This document shows, piece after piece, positions 14,101 through 26,414 of a DNA stretch of 64,000 nucleotides. Under the pieces are notes generated by a model. That model was not told where the DNA came from and made no database searches. It saw only the letters and a list, made by a program, of their open reading frames with translations. This DNA comes from Psoroptes ovis (Eukaryota; Arthropoda; Arachnida; Sarcoptiformes; Psoroptidae): contig PQWQ01000015.1 of the NCBI GenBank assembly GCA_002943765.1, positions 1,240,001-1,304,000 of the forward strand. The letters are read 5' to 3'. The position numbers and the translations under genes are program-made. The first letter of the stretch is position 1, and every line of letters starts with the position of its first letter.

Positions 14101-17040
14101 TTAAATAATTATCATCATCTTTAGATTCATTATCATTTAGTTGATAATAATATTTGGGTAAATATTTTCTAATATTTGTGTAAACAATAAGTATCACCAC
14201 CACCAAATATTTAACCGAAATTTTTCGTTTTTTTTTCTTTGGCTTCAACATTGATTTTAAACGAAGAATATGGAAATAAATTGGTAAATAAAATGAATCT
14301 CTCATAGCATACATTTTCACACGGTTTTATTTTTGATTTCATTTCATTGCATTTTTTTCTCAAAAATCAATGAAATACTGAGCAAAATTGAATTAACGAA
14401 TAGAAAATTGGGTAAAATTAAACAAAGCCAAATGAAAAATATTGCATTTATGCATACACACACAGACACAATTGGTAGCATTTATTTCATATATTGATTC
14501 AATTTCAATATTATCATCAATTATTATTGGTATAATTGAACCACTGATAGATACCCTTCGTTTGTTCGTTAATTTTTTTCGAAAGAAATTAAAATAATAA
14601 TTGCAATGAAGAATAGATCAAAATTACTATGACAACAAACAAAACAACAAAATCAAAAAAAAAATGTATGAAAAAATAGCTTACATATAATATTTCATAG
14701 GAAAAAAATTGAATTGAATTGAATAAAAATAAAATTTCGATATAAAAGCTATTGATTTTAATATTTATATTCATATCAAATAATTATATTCAATTCAATA
14801 ATAAATTTTCTTATCGAAAATATAATACAATCAAAAACTTTTCGAAAAATCATAATAATTATTAAATTTGGACGAGAGAGAAAAGAGAATAGAATAAAAT
14901 CCAAAGGAAAAAAAGGAAAAATTAAAATAATCAAACGTTTTGAATGTATTGAATGTAAATAAATAAATAAACAAATCAAATACAATAAGTGTATGCATAT
15001 GTGTGTGTGTGTATGGTTTATATTTTTATAATTAAAATAACAACAGATTGTAAATAAAATTTTTGATGATATTATGTAGATTTTCGTTAATTTTAATCAG
15101 TGAAATTATTAAATAAAGAAAATAAATGGAGAAAATCAATGGATTGATTTTATTTACAAAGAGATAACGAACCATCATTGCTACCACCCCACCCCCACCA
15201 TCACCAATGTAAAATGTAAATATCAATTTTTGTAAAATTTTTTTTCGATGATTTGAACAAAAGAAAATCAATGAAAATGAATGAAGAAAAGAAATTTCGT
15301 GAGAATTTTCAAATTTGATGCAATATTATTGATTTTCAAAAAGCTCTGAAAAAGCATAAATCTGTCATCAAACATACATAAACATACAAATAAACAATAA
15401 ATCCAATTTAAATTGATTTAAAATTTAAATGTCAATTAATATTAATTGACATTTTCAATTAATTAATCAAGTAAATTTGTCTAATTTTTCCAATTGAATT
15501 TGCGAAATAAGAGAGACATTTGAAATTAATTTCTATGTCAACCATTTCATTGATAATTTAAAAAAGTTAAGCAAAATCAAATTTTACAGTAGCAAATTTT
15601 GAAAAAAAATTTTAAATTATAAAATTGATCAATCCTAGTTTTGATTGATTAATTTTTGTTGTTGTTTTTCTTAATTTGTTTCGATTCAAAGCGTTTTGAA
15701 TCGACAAAAAAAACAAACAAACAAACAAATAGAAATTTAAATTAATCAAAAAGATTTCCTTTTAATTTTAATTTGTTTTCTCAAAATTTTGGCAATCAAT
15801 TCGATTGGCAATTTTTTGATCAAATTTCAAAGCAAAAAAAAAATATAAAAAAAAAATTCGCTGATTAAAATTAAAAATAAAAACAAACAAATTATTCAAC
15901 CGCATCACATTTCACACAGTCACACACACACTCATACACAAATCAATCAAAAATTGGTTATATGGTTCAATTGAAAATAATAATGACTTGTTTGGAAATG
16001 AAAAATTTTTGGCAAAAATCAATGAAATCAAACAACGAAGAAAATTGTCTTGATTATTTCAAATTTAAAATTAAATTTGAATTAAAAATTTATTCACCTT
16101 TATTGATGATGATTTTGTTTGATGATTGGAAGATATTAGTTCTTGTTTTGTGATCTCAATTCATGAGACTATTGTTGATTTTGTTAATTTTGTTGGTTTG
16201 AGAAATTTTTTTCTTATTAATTTACTTGATGATCAACGGTTGAATGGTGTTTTTTGATGATGAAAATCGAAATCAAATTCAGATTGAAAATTTGGAACAT
16301 TTGTGAATATGACATAACAATGAAACAAAAAAAAACATTTTTTAGGAACATTTATTTTCAATTTTTAATTATTATAATTTCAAATATTTTTCAATTAAAA
16401 CACTGAGATGATTGAAAGAAAAACACTGATGATGACAATTAATTAATTTGAAACACAAACCATTGAAACACACACAAACAAAACACAAATGGCTAATTGA
16501 AAAATTCGTTGAACATTTATTTTTCCACTTTTTTTCGATGATGAATTCAATCAGTGTGATTTGGTGCTTAATCAATTCAGTGATTAAATAATTTAAAGAT
16601 GAATTAATTAAATGATTAATTAATTAAATGATTGATCAATTCAATGATTCAAAATTAATTACAGTTGAAAATTAGTGAGGAACTTTTTTCAGTGCTGATC
16701 GTATTTGATCGGATGAATTTGGAAGAAATGAAGCAAAAAAAAAAAAAAAAGAAAAAGAAATAAAGATTCCTAAATGGAATAAAAATATTTTAAAATTATT
16801 TTAAATTTTAATAAAAATTGAAAAGAAACTTGTTGATCTTGGGATGAATTCAAATATCAATGAAACAATTGGTCAAAACACAATGATACAAACAAATGAA
16901 TAAAAATTAAAGGCACTTGAATTATTTGAAATTTGATTCAAAATTGATTAAATTTCGAAATCAATCGATTCATTGATTGATTTATGAAGAAATCACAGAA
17001 TATTAAAAATTATGTTCTGCATCAAACAAAATAATAGAAT
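11160..17040. other. AT-rich non-coding stretch
   Basis: No recognisable gene. Simple repeats are common (for example ATC near 12466 and 13557, GT near 15000). Open frames here code for low-complexity or purely hydrophobic peptides. One perfect palindrome (15427-15454) is listed separately. Confidence 0.6.
15427..15454. repeat. 28-bp perfect palindrome
   Basis: The arm AAATGTCAATTAAT is followed directly by its exact reverse complement with no spacer. It would extrude as a cruciform or, if transcribed, fold as a perfect stem. No ORF or repeat array spans it. Confidence 0.9.
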
Positions 17041-17460
17041 TGATGTTGTGCGCGCGTTACAATCATCAATTAATAGAAATTATTATTGAAACTTTTCAAG
17101 CTTTCTCTCTCGAACACTGGATTCTCTCTCTTCAGTGATCTGATGGTTAATCGTGGTTAGTCTTGGTGGCTATCGCTGCTGATGCATTACAACTAACCAG
17201 CCAAATAACCAACAACACATCGTTTACCATCGTTTTACTAAAAAGCAATTCGGCGCCAAGTTGTTGTTGCTGATGTTGTCGATGACTGAATGAAGAATAT
17301 TGTCTGTCTGTTTTTTTCGATTTGATGGTTTGTTTGTTGAATGACCGCGATGTGTTTTTGTATGTATGTTGGTGTGTAATTGCAATTTGGCTTTGCGCAC
17401 CAAAAACAACAACAATTTTCGGTTTGGTTTCACATTTGAATCCAATCCATTTCTGTTAAT
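17041..17460. other. GC-richer island, possible promoter or exon region
   Basis: This stretch is clearly richer in G+C than its flanks. It holds GCGCGCG at about 17049, CTCTCT tracts, a TTCAGT initiator-like element at 17132 and a GGCGCC site at 17252. On the minus strand an open segment (17452 down to 17228) sits between an acceptor-like TTATTAACAG and a donor-like ATG|GTAAAC, but its frame has no ATG. I cannot tell whether this is a promoter, an exon or both. Confidence 0.3.
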
Positions 17461-18203
17461 AAAATGAAATTTCTCTTCACAAAAAAAAAAATTTGTTGTT
17501 TCTTTTCATTTCTTTTTCATTCAAAACAATTCCTCCTCTTTTCTAATTATTCTATCATTATTTTCTACTTCTTGATTTCTTTTCTCTCTCGATTTTAATT
17601 TCATCAAAGAAAAAATAAAAAGAAAAATTACTAAAACTTAGTAAAATGTTGGGTAACAGTCACAATTCGCAAAAAATTTTACGTTTTTCAAGGAAAACAA
17701 GCATTTTTCAATGGAAATGTTATTGCAATGAACAATATTGGCCAAAATCATTCAGACTACTACCGATTCGTGTTCGGTTCGGTTGGCTGTTTCTTCTCAT
17801 ATTAATTTTTTCAAATATCATTATTTTTACATCATTCATTTTTGTTTGGTTAATGAACAACAAACAAATTTTTCATATTTTTTTTCATATTAAATGCTTT
17901 CACATTCACATAGAAATATATTAACAATATTAATGAAACATTGATTAATAAAGGCGGGCAAATTAATTTTTTTCAATATCTTTTTTTTGTTTGGCTGGTT
18001 GGTTGGAAGTAGAAGCATTTAATTATGAAATAATCAAAAAAATTTAGATGATGTAATTGTGATTTAATAAAAGTAATAATAATGAAAATCGACTAGATTT
18101 TCAATTAAATTTTTCTCACATTTAACATTATCGAGCATTGTTCGGATCGATCATGGATTTATCAATACTACTATGGCCAACAATCTGCCAAGAAGCTTAA
18201 TCT

Positions 18204-18395
18204 TTAGCCTTTGGTATTGAAAGGGGTGTAAGTTGGCTGATTACTCGGTTGACTGGCCGGTTTTTCGTTTAGTTTATAATTACTTTCACACCTTAATTTT
18301 CATTTCGGGCGATTTGATTGACTCATTTCTGATTGATATCTCTGATCATCGCTGGTAATCTCATTTGATTGACTCGAACAAACCATTAGACAGAT
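18204..18395 (-). pseudogene. possible minus-strand coding remnant split by one in-frame TGA
   Basis: Read on the minus strand after an acceptor-like CATTAG at 18396, 31 codons rich in Ser, Gln, Asn and Asp (ending MSQSNRPK) reach TGA at 18300-18302. The same frame then stays open for 31 or so more codons ending in SNQPTYTPFNTKG and TAA at 18204. The composition looks protein-like and differs from the repeat-driven frames nearby. Possible explanations are a last exon ending at the first stop, a broken gene, or chance. I recognise no family. Confidence 0.2.
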
Positions 18396-18879
18396 CTAAT
18401 GGATCAGATGTGTTTGATCTTTGATTAACTCTAACAAAATTGTCAAAAATTTGTCAATCAATCGACTACGATTTTTGATTTATTAGAAAATTTGAAATTA
18501 AAAATTTCATCAAAATTCACGTTAAACTGAGCAAAACAAAACAAAACAAACTGAAAAAACGAAAATCAAACAGCTGCTCCATAATAAATCAAAACGCATG
18601 TAAATGACTGAATGACTGATGATTTGATGATAATAAATAATTTGTCCATGACTTTTTATTAGTAAAAGTCAAATTTTAAATTTTAAAATTTTTCAAAAGA
18701 ATTAAATTAAAACAAAAACACTTACATTACTTTTAGCTTTGATGGATTCATTGTTTGTTTTCGGATGATTTTTAGTTTTTGTTTTCAAAAATCAAAACAA
18801 TTGCATTTTCTTTGTGAAAAGGAACATTTTTCAAATTGAAATTGAGTAGATTTTAGTGATAATTTAAGCAATGATTTAG

Positions 18880-19230
18880 TGATGATTTACAGGAACCTTA
18901 AACTTGAAAAATGTGAAATTTTAGGAATCATTTTCAATAGGAATTTCATTTTTTAATAGGAATCTCATTTCAAGTTGAAATACGAATAGGAACAATTTTC
19001 ATATTTTATTAAACTTGCAATTGAAGTCATTGATTGGTCGAGGAACTGATAATTTTAAACATAAATTGGTCGCTTTGATTCTTCAATCGATTATTTGGAT
19101 GGATGTTTTTGTTTTGGACCGTAGGAACATTTATTATTATTAATACTTTGTGCCCAAATTAGGAATCATGATTTCATTTTTAATTATAGAGGAACTTTAG
19201 ACGTTTTGGCTTGTTAGTGACACTGTTTAG
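18880..19230. other. cluster of AGGAA words
   Basis: The word AGGAA, usually as TAGGAAT or AGGAAC, recurs at about 18890, 18922, 18941, 18958, 18987, 19125, 19161 and 19190, in an otherwise AT-rich, non-repetitive stretch. It could be a binding-site cluster (ETS- or TEAD-like cores) or relics of a decayed repeat. Confidence 0.3.
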
Positions 19231-22200
19231 CATCGTTTAGGAGCCCATTTTCGGATTTAAATTCAAATTTGAATCAAAGAATTCAAAGAATTTGAAGAAA
19301 TTCTTCAATTTTGATTTAAATTTGGGCGCCAAATACGACTGTATAAGATGAAAAGTGCTGATATGTATGTAGATGTTCGTTTCGGCGATGTTGCTGCTCG
19401 ATGCAATACGAACGATGACTTAGAATTGACTGATTTTGATTTCAGGAAAATATTTTTTGAGTGTCAATTTTTTTTTGTTCCCGAAAAAAATGAATTGAAA
19501 TTCTTTGCAAACGAATCAAAATCAATGAAAACGAACAGCTACCACTGACACCATCATCATCAAAAAAAAAGCAAAAACTAACCCTTCATATATCAAAAAA
19601 TACAAAACAAAAGTGTTCCAACATATATACCGCCAGTAATGATAGAGTTGGATGTTTGTTTGTATATTCATGTGTAGCGCACACATGCACAATTCACACT
19701 CAAAATATTCAGTGAATTCACAACTGAATATATCACAAAACGGCTCACAAATCATCATCATTCTTTTGAACATGTAAAAATGAATTTTTCTATTTCAATT
19801 TTTTCGGTACGAACAAACGAATAATAAAATGAAATAATAAACCATTATAATCGTGCTTTACCGTTTATTATTATATTGAATCAAGCATAAATGAATCCGA
19901 AAAACTTGAAGCTCGTGTATACTGAAGCATTCAAACAAATGCATTTGTTTTTCATTCATATTTGAATAATAATATCTCTATGCACTGACTGCTGAAAAAT
20001 CTCGGAATCGTCGAAATTTTATTCCATTTCCACTGTTCGACATCATTTTGCATCATGAAACAAAATATTTAGTTTCGTTCATAGTGATAAAAGCATTCAT
20101 TATTACTTATTACCCCCACCATCTAAATTATTATTCTTTGCATATTAACATTAATAATAATAACAATAATCATGATTTAGTACAAGAGTTTTTTTTTGTT
20201 GTGAAACCCATCACCATAAGCATCACCATTCAGCATAAGCATCAACATCACCATGCCAGCCATCATCGACAGCCAACAACAGCTACACTCACTGTGTGTT
20301 TGTGTTTGTGTGTGTGTGAATCGATTCGTTACAAACGCGTGCATACATTTCGCTGGCATTTTTCATTATAATTATCAACCATTCATTATTGATCGGGGTG
20401 AAAATATTATTATTTCATATAATTCATATATTTTTGTCGAGAAACAAGAACAGAATGTTATATATTAATATTAATATTGCAAAAATGTATGCAAAAAAAA
20501 GCCGGATTCTAAATTTTCTCGAATAAGACACTTTATACAAGAGAGAATCGGAGAGCATCAGAGATATATGATGCAAAATGATTGAAAATGAATGAATTGA
20601 ATGAAACATTTAACATTTTTTTCTTGTTTCATTCATTCAAATTCATCGGAAATAGTCGAAAAAAACTTGACATAGACACAGCTACTACCACCACCACCAC
20701 TGGTGATGATGTAGAGAATCCAAAACCACTCATCATCACCCTTCAAATTGAATGATGATGAAAATGTAAACGCGAAAAAAAAAGATAAACCACAATTAAG
20801 CCCAATGGCTCTGTCTCTCTCTCTCTCTCTTGCTGACACTCTAACAACAGTGTGTCTCTAGTAATAATCACATTGATTTTGATTCGCAAATAAATGAAAT
20901 CAGAAAAAAATTCATGTCAACCGATTCCATTATGAATTTGTTGTATATTCACACAATAATAATACACCAACAATGGGACAAGGTCGACAGATTTTCTTCC
21001 ATAAATTGTTTTGTTTAAATGGAAAAATTATATTTGAAGCATTTGTGATTGATGTGTGAACAAATGTATCGACTAATTTCAAAAAAAAATTGTCATCGAA
21101 AATTTGTAAAAAATCAAGACAAACAAACGAAAAATGTTCCCTAAAATAAATGAATGAATTGAGATGATAATCATTGAATGATTGACCCCTTTGAAAATGT
21201 GTCTATTTTCATCTATCAATGCGCTAAAAAATGAAAGCGGTTCGCCGTCAAACAAAGAAACAAAAAATCAAAATATAATGAAATTGACATTTCATTTTTC
21301 GATCATTTTTCTTTTTCTTAGCCTGAAGCTCTAATTAAAACGGTAACAAAATGTGAAAAATATTTCAAGAAATGTACAGGAAAATTATGCAGAAATGTAA
21401 AATGTAAAAATAGGAAAAAATGCCTGGTTAAAATGTTTGGCAAAAAAAAGTGGTCCATACATTCAATGATTCATTCATCATTTCATTCATATTTCAATAT
21501 TTCCAAGGAAATTTAATTTCCAATAAAATAATGAAAATATGGAAACAAACAAAGCATATCGCTTCGTTTCGTTGTTTAATTAATGAAACGAATAAATGAA
21601 TCAAAATTGAATTGATTTCAAATTTGATTTGAAATGATTCATTCTTTCATTCATTTCAAATCACAATGCTGTCTTTGTGTGTGCGTGTGTGCATGTCATT
21701 GAAATTTTTCGATATAATTTTTTAAAAATTTTGATTCGCCGCATCCTCAATCGAAACGAAGAAAAATAGATGAAATAATGAAAATGATGCTTATTGTTAA
21801 TGATAAACAAATTTCATTTCTTGCAAATTTTGAAATTTGACAAATTTTTCATTAATTTATTTTTGCTTTATTTGAAATAAATATAAAACACGAGACACAG
21901 GGGTAGGAAAATCATTTGAAATCGTTCGAAATTATTTGATTCTCACTGATTCTCTCTGATACACTGATTAATATTGAAAATTATGATGATGAACAGCAGA
22001 ATTCGTAGCAGAATTTGTGAATTAATAATTTTTTTTCTCGGTTGAAAATTGAATTTTTTCTCATTCTCCAAAATTAAAAAGGGAAAAAAATTTGAAAATG
22101 ACAAATTCAAATTAACAGAAAGAGTGAAAAATGAGAGCAGAAATTGAACGAATCGTTGAACTAAGGATGGTGTTGTTTGAAAGATTACAAACAACAAATG

Positions 22201-23249
22201 TTGTCGATTTACATTGACACACACAAATACACAAATTAAAGGAATTATACGATGCAATCAAACGAACGAATGAATGAATGAAACAAATTATGAATTTGAT
22301 GAAATTGATGAAATATGAAAAATGAAAATAAAAAAAAAATTAATGAAATTTGTCAAAAAATAATAAGGGAAATTTGAGCAAAGAAATTAATTTGTTTTTT
22401 CATTTCATTTCACCCTCAAGGGTGAACAAAGGGTCTCTGTGTACACGTCTGTTTTTTTTTCATTCAATCATTCGATAAAAATCATCAATTTTTTTTACAG
22501 AAATTTCATAGAAATTTTATTGAAAATTTTAATTTGATTTTCGAGAGAAAAAATTAGGAGAAATTTACCGAAAATTAAAGAAACAAACAATTCAATTATC
22601 AATTTTGAAATAACTTAATGATGTAAAAACGGTGTAAAATGAATTTTAAAAATGAAATTTAAATTTGAAAATTTATAAATTTATGAAAAAAATTACCTTT
22701 GAATTCAAATTACCTTGGTTTTACGATCCAATTAATTGGCAGAGTTCTTCAATCATCAAAAACCAATTTGCATTGTTGAGTTCTCTGAAGATATGTTGAT
22801 CAAATATGATCAATCTCTTCAATCAAAAATATTTCACCAGAAGTTAAGAAAATATCGAAGAAAAAAACGCAAAAAATTCACCATCACCAACAACAACAAA
22901 ACGAAAAAAAAAAATCAAAAAATTCATTCATCTACTTTTGATGACAAAGTCCAAAATAACATCTGTTTCAATCAAAAATGTGTGTTTAAATGTTTAATCA
23001 TTAGCGTGTATTTTTTCTAATTTTCTTCTTCTTTATGTTCATCTTGTTTCGTTTCATTTCATTGCATTCAATTCGTTTCAATTTGTTTCATTTTGCTTTT
23101 CTATTCGTTAATTAATTATTCAAAACGTTAATTGCAATTTTTGGAAAAGCCTTTTTTTTTGCTTTTGCTTTACTTAATTCTTCTTCTTCTTCTTCTCCGA
23201 TTTCTTAGTCCTTATGAATTAAAAGCAAATGTTCGCAAACAAGATGTTA

Positions 23250-23270
23250 GTGTGTGTGTGTGTGTGTGTG
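23250..23270. repeat. (GT)10 microsatellite
   Basis: Uninterrupted GT dinucleotides. Comparable CA/GT runs are at about 1749, 20300, 32331, 42307 and 45844. Confidence 0.85.
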
Positions 23271-23625
23271 TCTATATTACATTTTGAATATATTGATCCA
23301 AACTGTATATAGACTTTGAAATTAGAAAAATAATAATAATGTTTTAGCATCATTATCATTATTATCATTAATGTAATTAAAAATTTGGATGTAATTTTTA
23401 CATTCATTTACAAAAAGGTCTAAGATACACACATACACAAGCATATATAATATAATGATAATTATAAATAAATGAATGAATGAATAAATGAACGAATAAA
23501 TGAATAAATGAATGGATGGTATGGTTGATGAAATGAATTAATGAAAAAAATAAAATAAAATAAAATAATGATGAAAATAATAATAAATTGTCGACTCCCA
23601 CCACATTTTCGTTATTTAATCATAC

Positions 23626-23775
23626 ATTCATTTATTCATTCATTTTATTTATTCATTAATAAATTCATTCATTCATTAATAGATTCATTCATTCATTTAT
23701 TCATTCATTTTATTTATTCATTAATAAATTCATTCATTCATTAATAGATTCATTCATTCATTTATTCATTCATTA
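23626..23775. repeat. 65-bp minisatellite, about 2.3 identical copies
   Basis: Copies start at 23626 and 23691 and match base for base over 65 bases; a third partial copy starts at 23756. Each copy is itself built from ATTC/ATTT tetranucleotides and contains the markers TTAATAAATTC and TTAATAGATTC. Perfect identity points to a very recent duplication or an assembly effect. Confidence 0.9.
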
Positions 23776-26383
23776 AGCAGCATATTCTTCCTCTATTTCT
23801 GTATATGTATCTGTGTGTGTGTGCATGTGTTTTAATTTATATTTTCCAAAGTATTTTTCGCTTGTTTGCTTGCTTGGTTAATTACTAGAATGATGATGAT
23901 GATGATGATGCTGCCGCTGATGCGAACGATGCGGATAATATGAAACTGAAAAAATATTTTCAACCAAAAAAAAAAACAATGCCCTACAAGCATCCACCGA
24001 AAAAATAGAAAAATGCATAGAAGCATACATTAATTTCATTTGAGAAAAGCAAAGGCATGGCTTATGCGCGTAAACAACCAAAAAAAAATTATTTTTGCAA
24101 TTAATCTTTTTTTTTCGTTGTATTTTCATTAATTAAATGCATTGATAATGATGATGATAATGGCAAGGATGATGTGTGCATGTTTTGATGTTGTAAACAT
24201 ACACTTGTAAATGAGTATATCATAAAAACCATTGAGTGCAAAAGGCGGTCACTTGTTTGTGTGTACAATTTTTTTTGGTTGTTGTTGCTGATGCTGAATG
24301 ATGTTTAATTGTAATTATAATAATGATTCAATGATAATAATAATGAAAATAATTATTGCTGATTATGATGCCATGAACTATATAGATCAATGTTTGAGAA
24401 AATTTAATGAAAACGAAAATCAAATAATTATCGATGAGAAAATTGAAAATTGAAAAATAAAACTTAATATATCATCATCATCATCATCTGGAACATTATC
24501 ATCATTGATTTGATTTGATTTAATTTCTTTCTGCAAATTTTTCCAGTAATTTTTGTGTAATTTCTAATTCTAGTTGTACTCAAAGAACTGGAAAAAAAGT
24601 AAAAATAAAATGAAAAAAAAAATTTAATTAATGAAAAAACTAAAACTAATAGATAGGATAATTCAAGGCATAGTAAGACACAGAAAAGAAAGGCAAACTG
24701 AACCGAGAATATATAATATGTGAGTATTAATTATAATTAAATGTTTCATTCGTTTCATGAAAATTGATGGAAAATAATAATGAAAATGATGAAAAAAATG
24801 AAAATGAATTCAATGTAAAATGAAATGTGATTTTTTGCAGGGAAAAATTTTCAAAGGGAAAAAGAAATGATGAAGAAAAAAAAAGAAAAAATCTATTTCA
24901 AATTATAAATGAATGAAATGCAACGAGAAATGAAAGTACATAGGAAAATTCATTAAAATGGAAAATTGATTTTCTTATTTTGAACCAACATTGAACCGAA
25001 AAAAAACAAAACAAAACAAGAAGAAACAAAACAAAGCAAAATAGAGAATTTTACAGAATTTTAAAATGAAATTAAATTTTGAAATGAATTTTTACTCATT
25101 TCTTTTCATGTATTTCAAATGAATGAATTACACAACACAACACAACGAAATTCTTTTCATTTGACAGTTTTCATTAAATTACTGGATGTGTGTCTATATG
25201 GAAGAATGAGAATTGAAAAAAGATTAATTTTTTAATAAAAAACTAAAATCAAATGAAACTAAATAATAATAAGAACAATACATAGGAGAAGAAGAAGAAG
25301 AAGAAGGATACTATATGGAGAAAAACGAACAAACAATTAAAACAAATTCAATTTATTAATTTGAAAAAAATAAAATCAAAATGAAATAAAAAATGAAAAA
25401 TATTAGTTTTTATTTTTCATTTTTTGTGATTTTGCAATCAGGAAATATACACATAGAAATCTGAAAGTAAATCAATATTGATTTGTTGCAAGATTCTAGA
25501 ATAGAATCAAATTCGGGAAATACCAGAATGAATGAATGAATGAGAATAAACAAAGAAAAATCTCGAATTAAATGAAATAAATGACCTTAAACACAACTCC
25601 AAGTGTATTTTCCCGATTAATTAATGCTTCATTTCAATCATTCATTGATTCATTCAATGATTTCATTCAATAATCTCACATTGAAATGATGATTATCATC
25701 ATGAAATGTATCATTTGTGAAATCAATTATTAGTATTTCTTTGTTTTGCCAATTTTGAAAAGTGAACCTTTTAATTATTATTATTGTTCAAATGACGATG
25801 ATGAATATCATCAATATCGTTTCTTGTTGTTTCATATTCTTGAAATTAATTTTTGTTTCATCTCTCATTTAGTTTTGTGATTTCGAAATCAAAGAAAAAA
25901 ATCAAAAAAAAGAAATGAAACAAAAAAAAACATCCATAATCCATTCTAATAAATCTTAATTAAAAGCAAAAGCAAAAAAAAACTTGAAAAAACTTGAACA
26001 AACAAACAAAACAAAGAAGAATTTTACTAATAATAATAATAATAATGATCAAGATTCTATTTTATTTCTATTTTTGAAAAATTCTCCTATTTGACGCACA
26101 CGAGAATTGAATTGAATTGAATTGTTTCACTTTTTGAATTCAGTTTGGTTTGTGTAACAACGACAACAACAACAAAAAAAAAGTTCTATTTTATATTTCA
26201 TTCAATTCAATTCAATATTGAATTGAAATGAAATCCCAAATTGAAATATGTCAAATATTAGTTAACAAACGCACGCTAGAATAAGACTACAACAGAAGAA
26301 ATGAATTGAAAAATTTCATTTTCAAAATTGAAAGTATTGAAATTAATTTCCATCTTTTTTTTTTTGCTTCTCTTTGTTCTTTG

Positions 26384-26414
26384 ATCAAATTGAATATTGA
26401 ATATTCAATTTGAT
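26384..26414. repeat. 31-bp palindrome (15-bp arms, 1-base centre)
   Basis: The arm ATCAAATTGAATATT is separated by a single G from its exact reverse complement. It is purely AT-rich in type and lies in non-coding DNA. Confidence 0.9.

Noticed and set aside
20048..20371. 107-codon plus-strand frame
   Set aside because: Its length comes from CATCAC, ACA and GTGT repeats (runs of His, Asn, Thr and Cys/Val); opposite-strand frames are open for the same reason.
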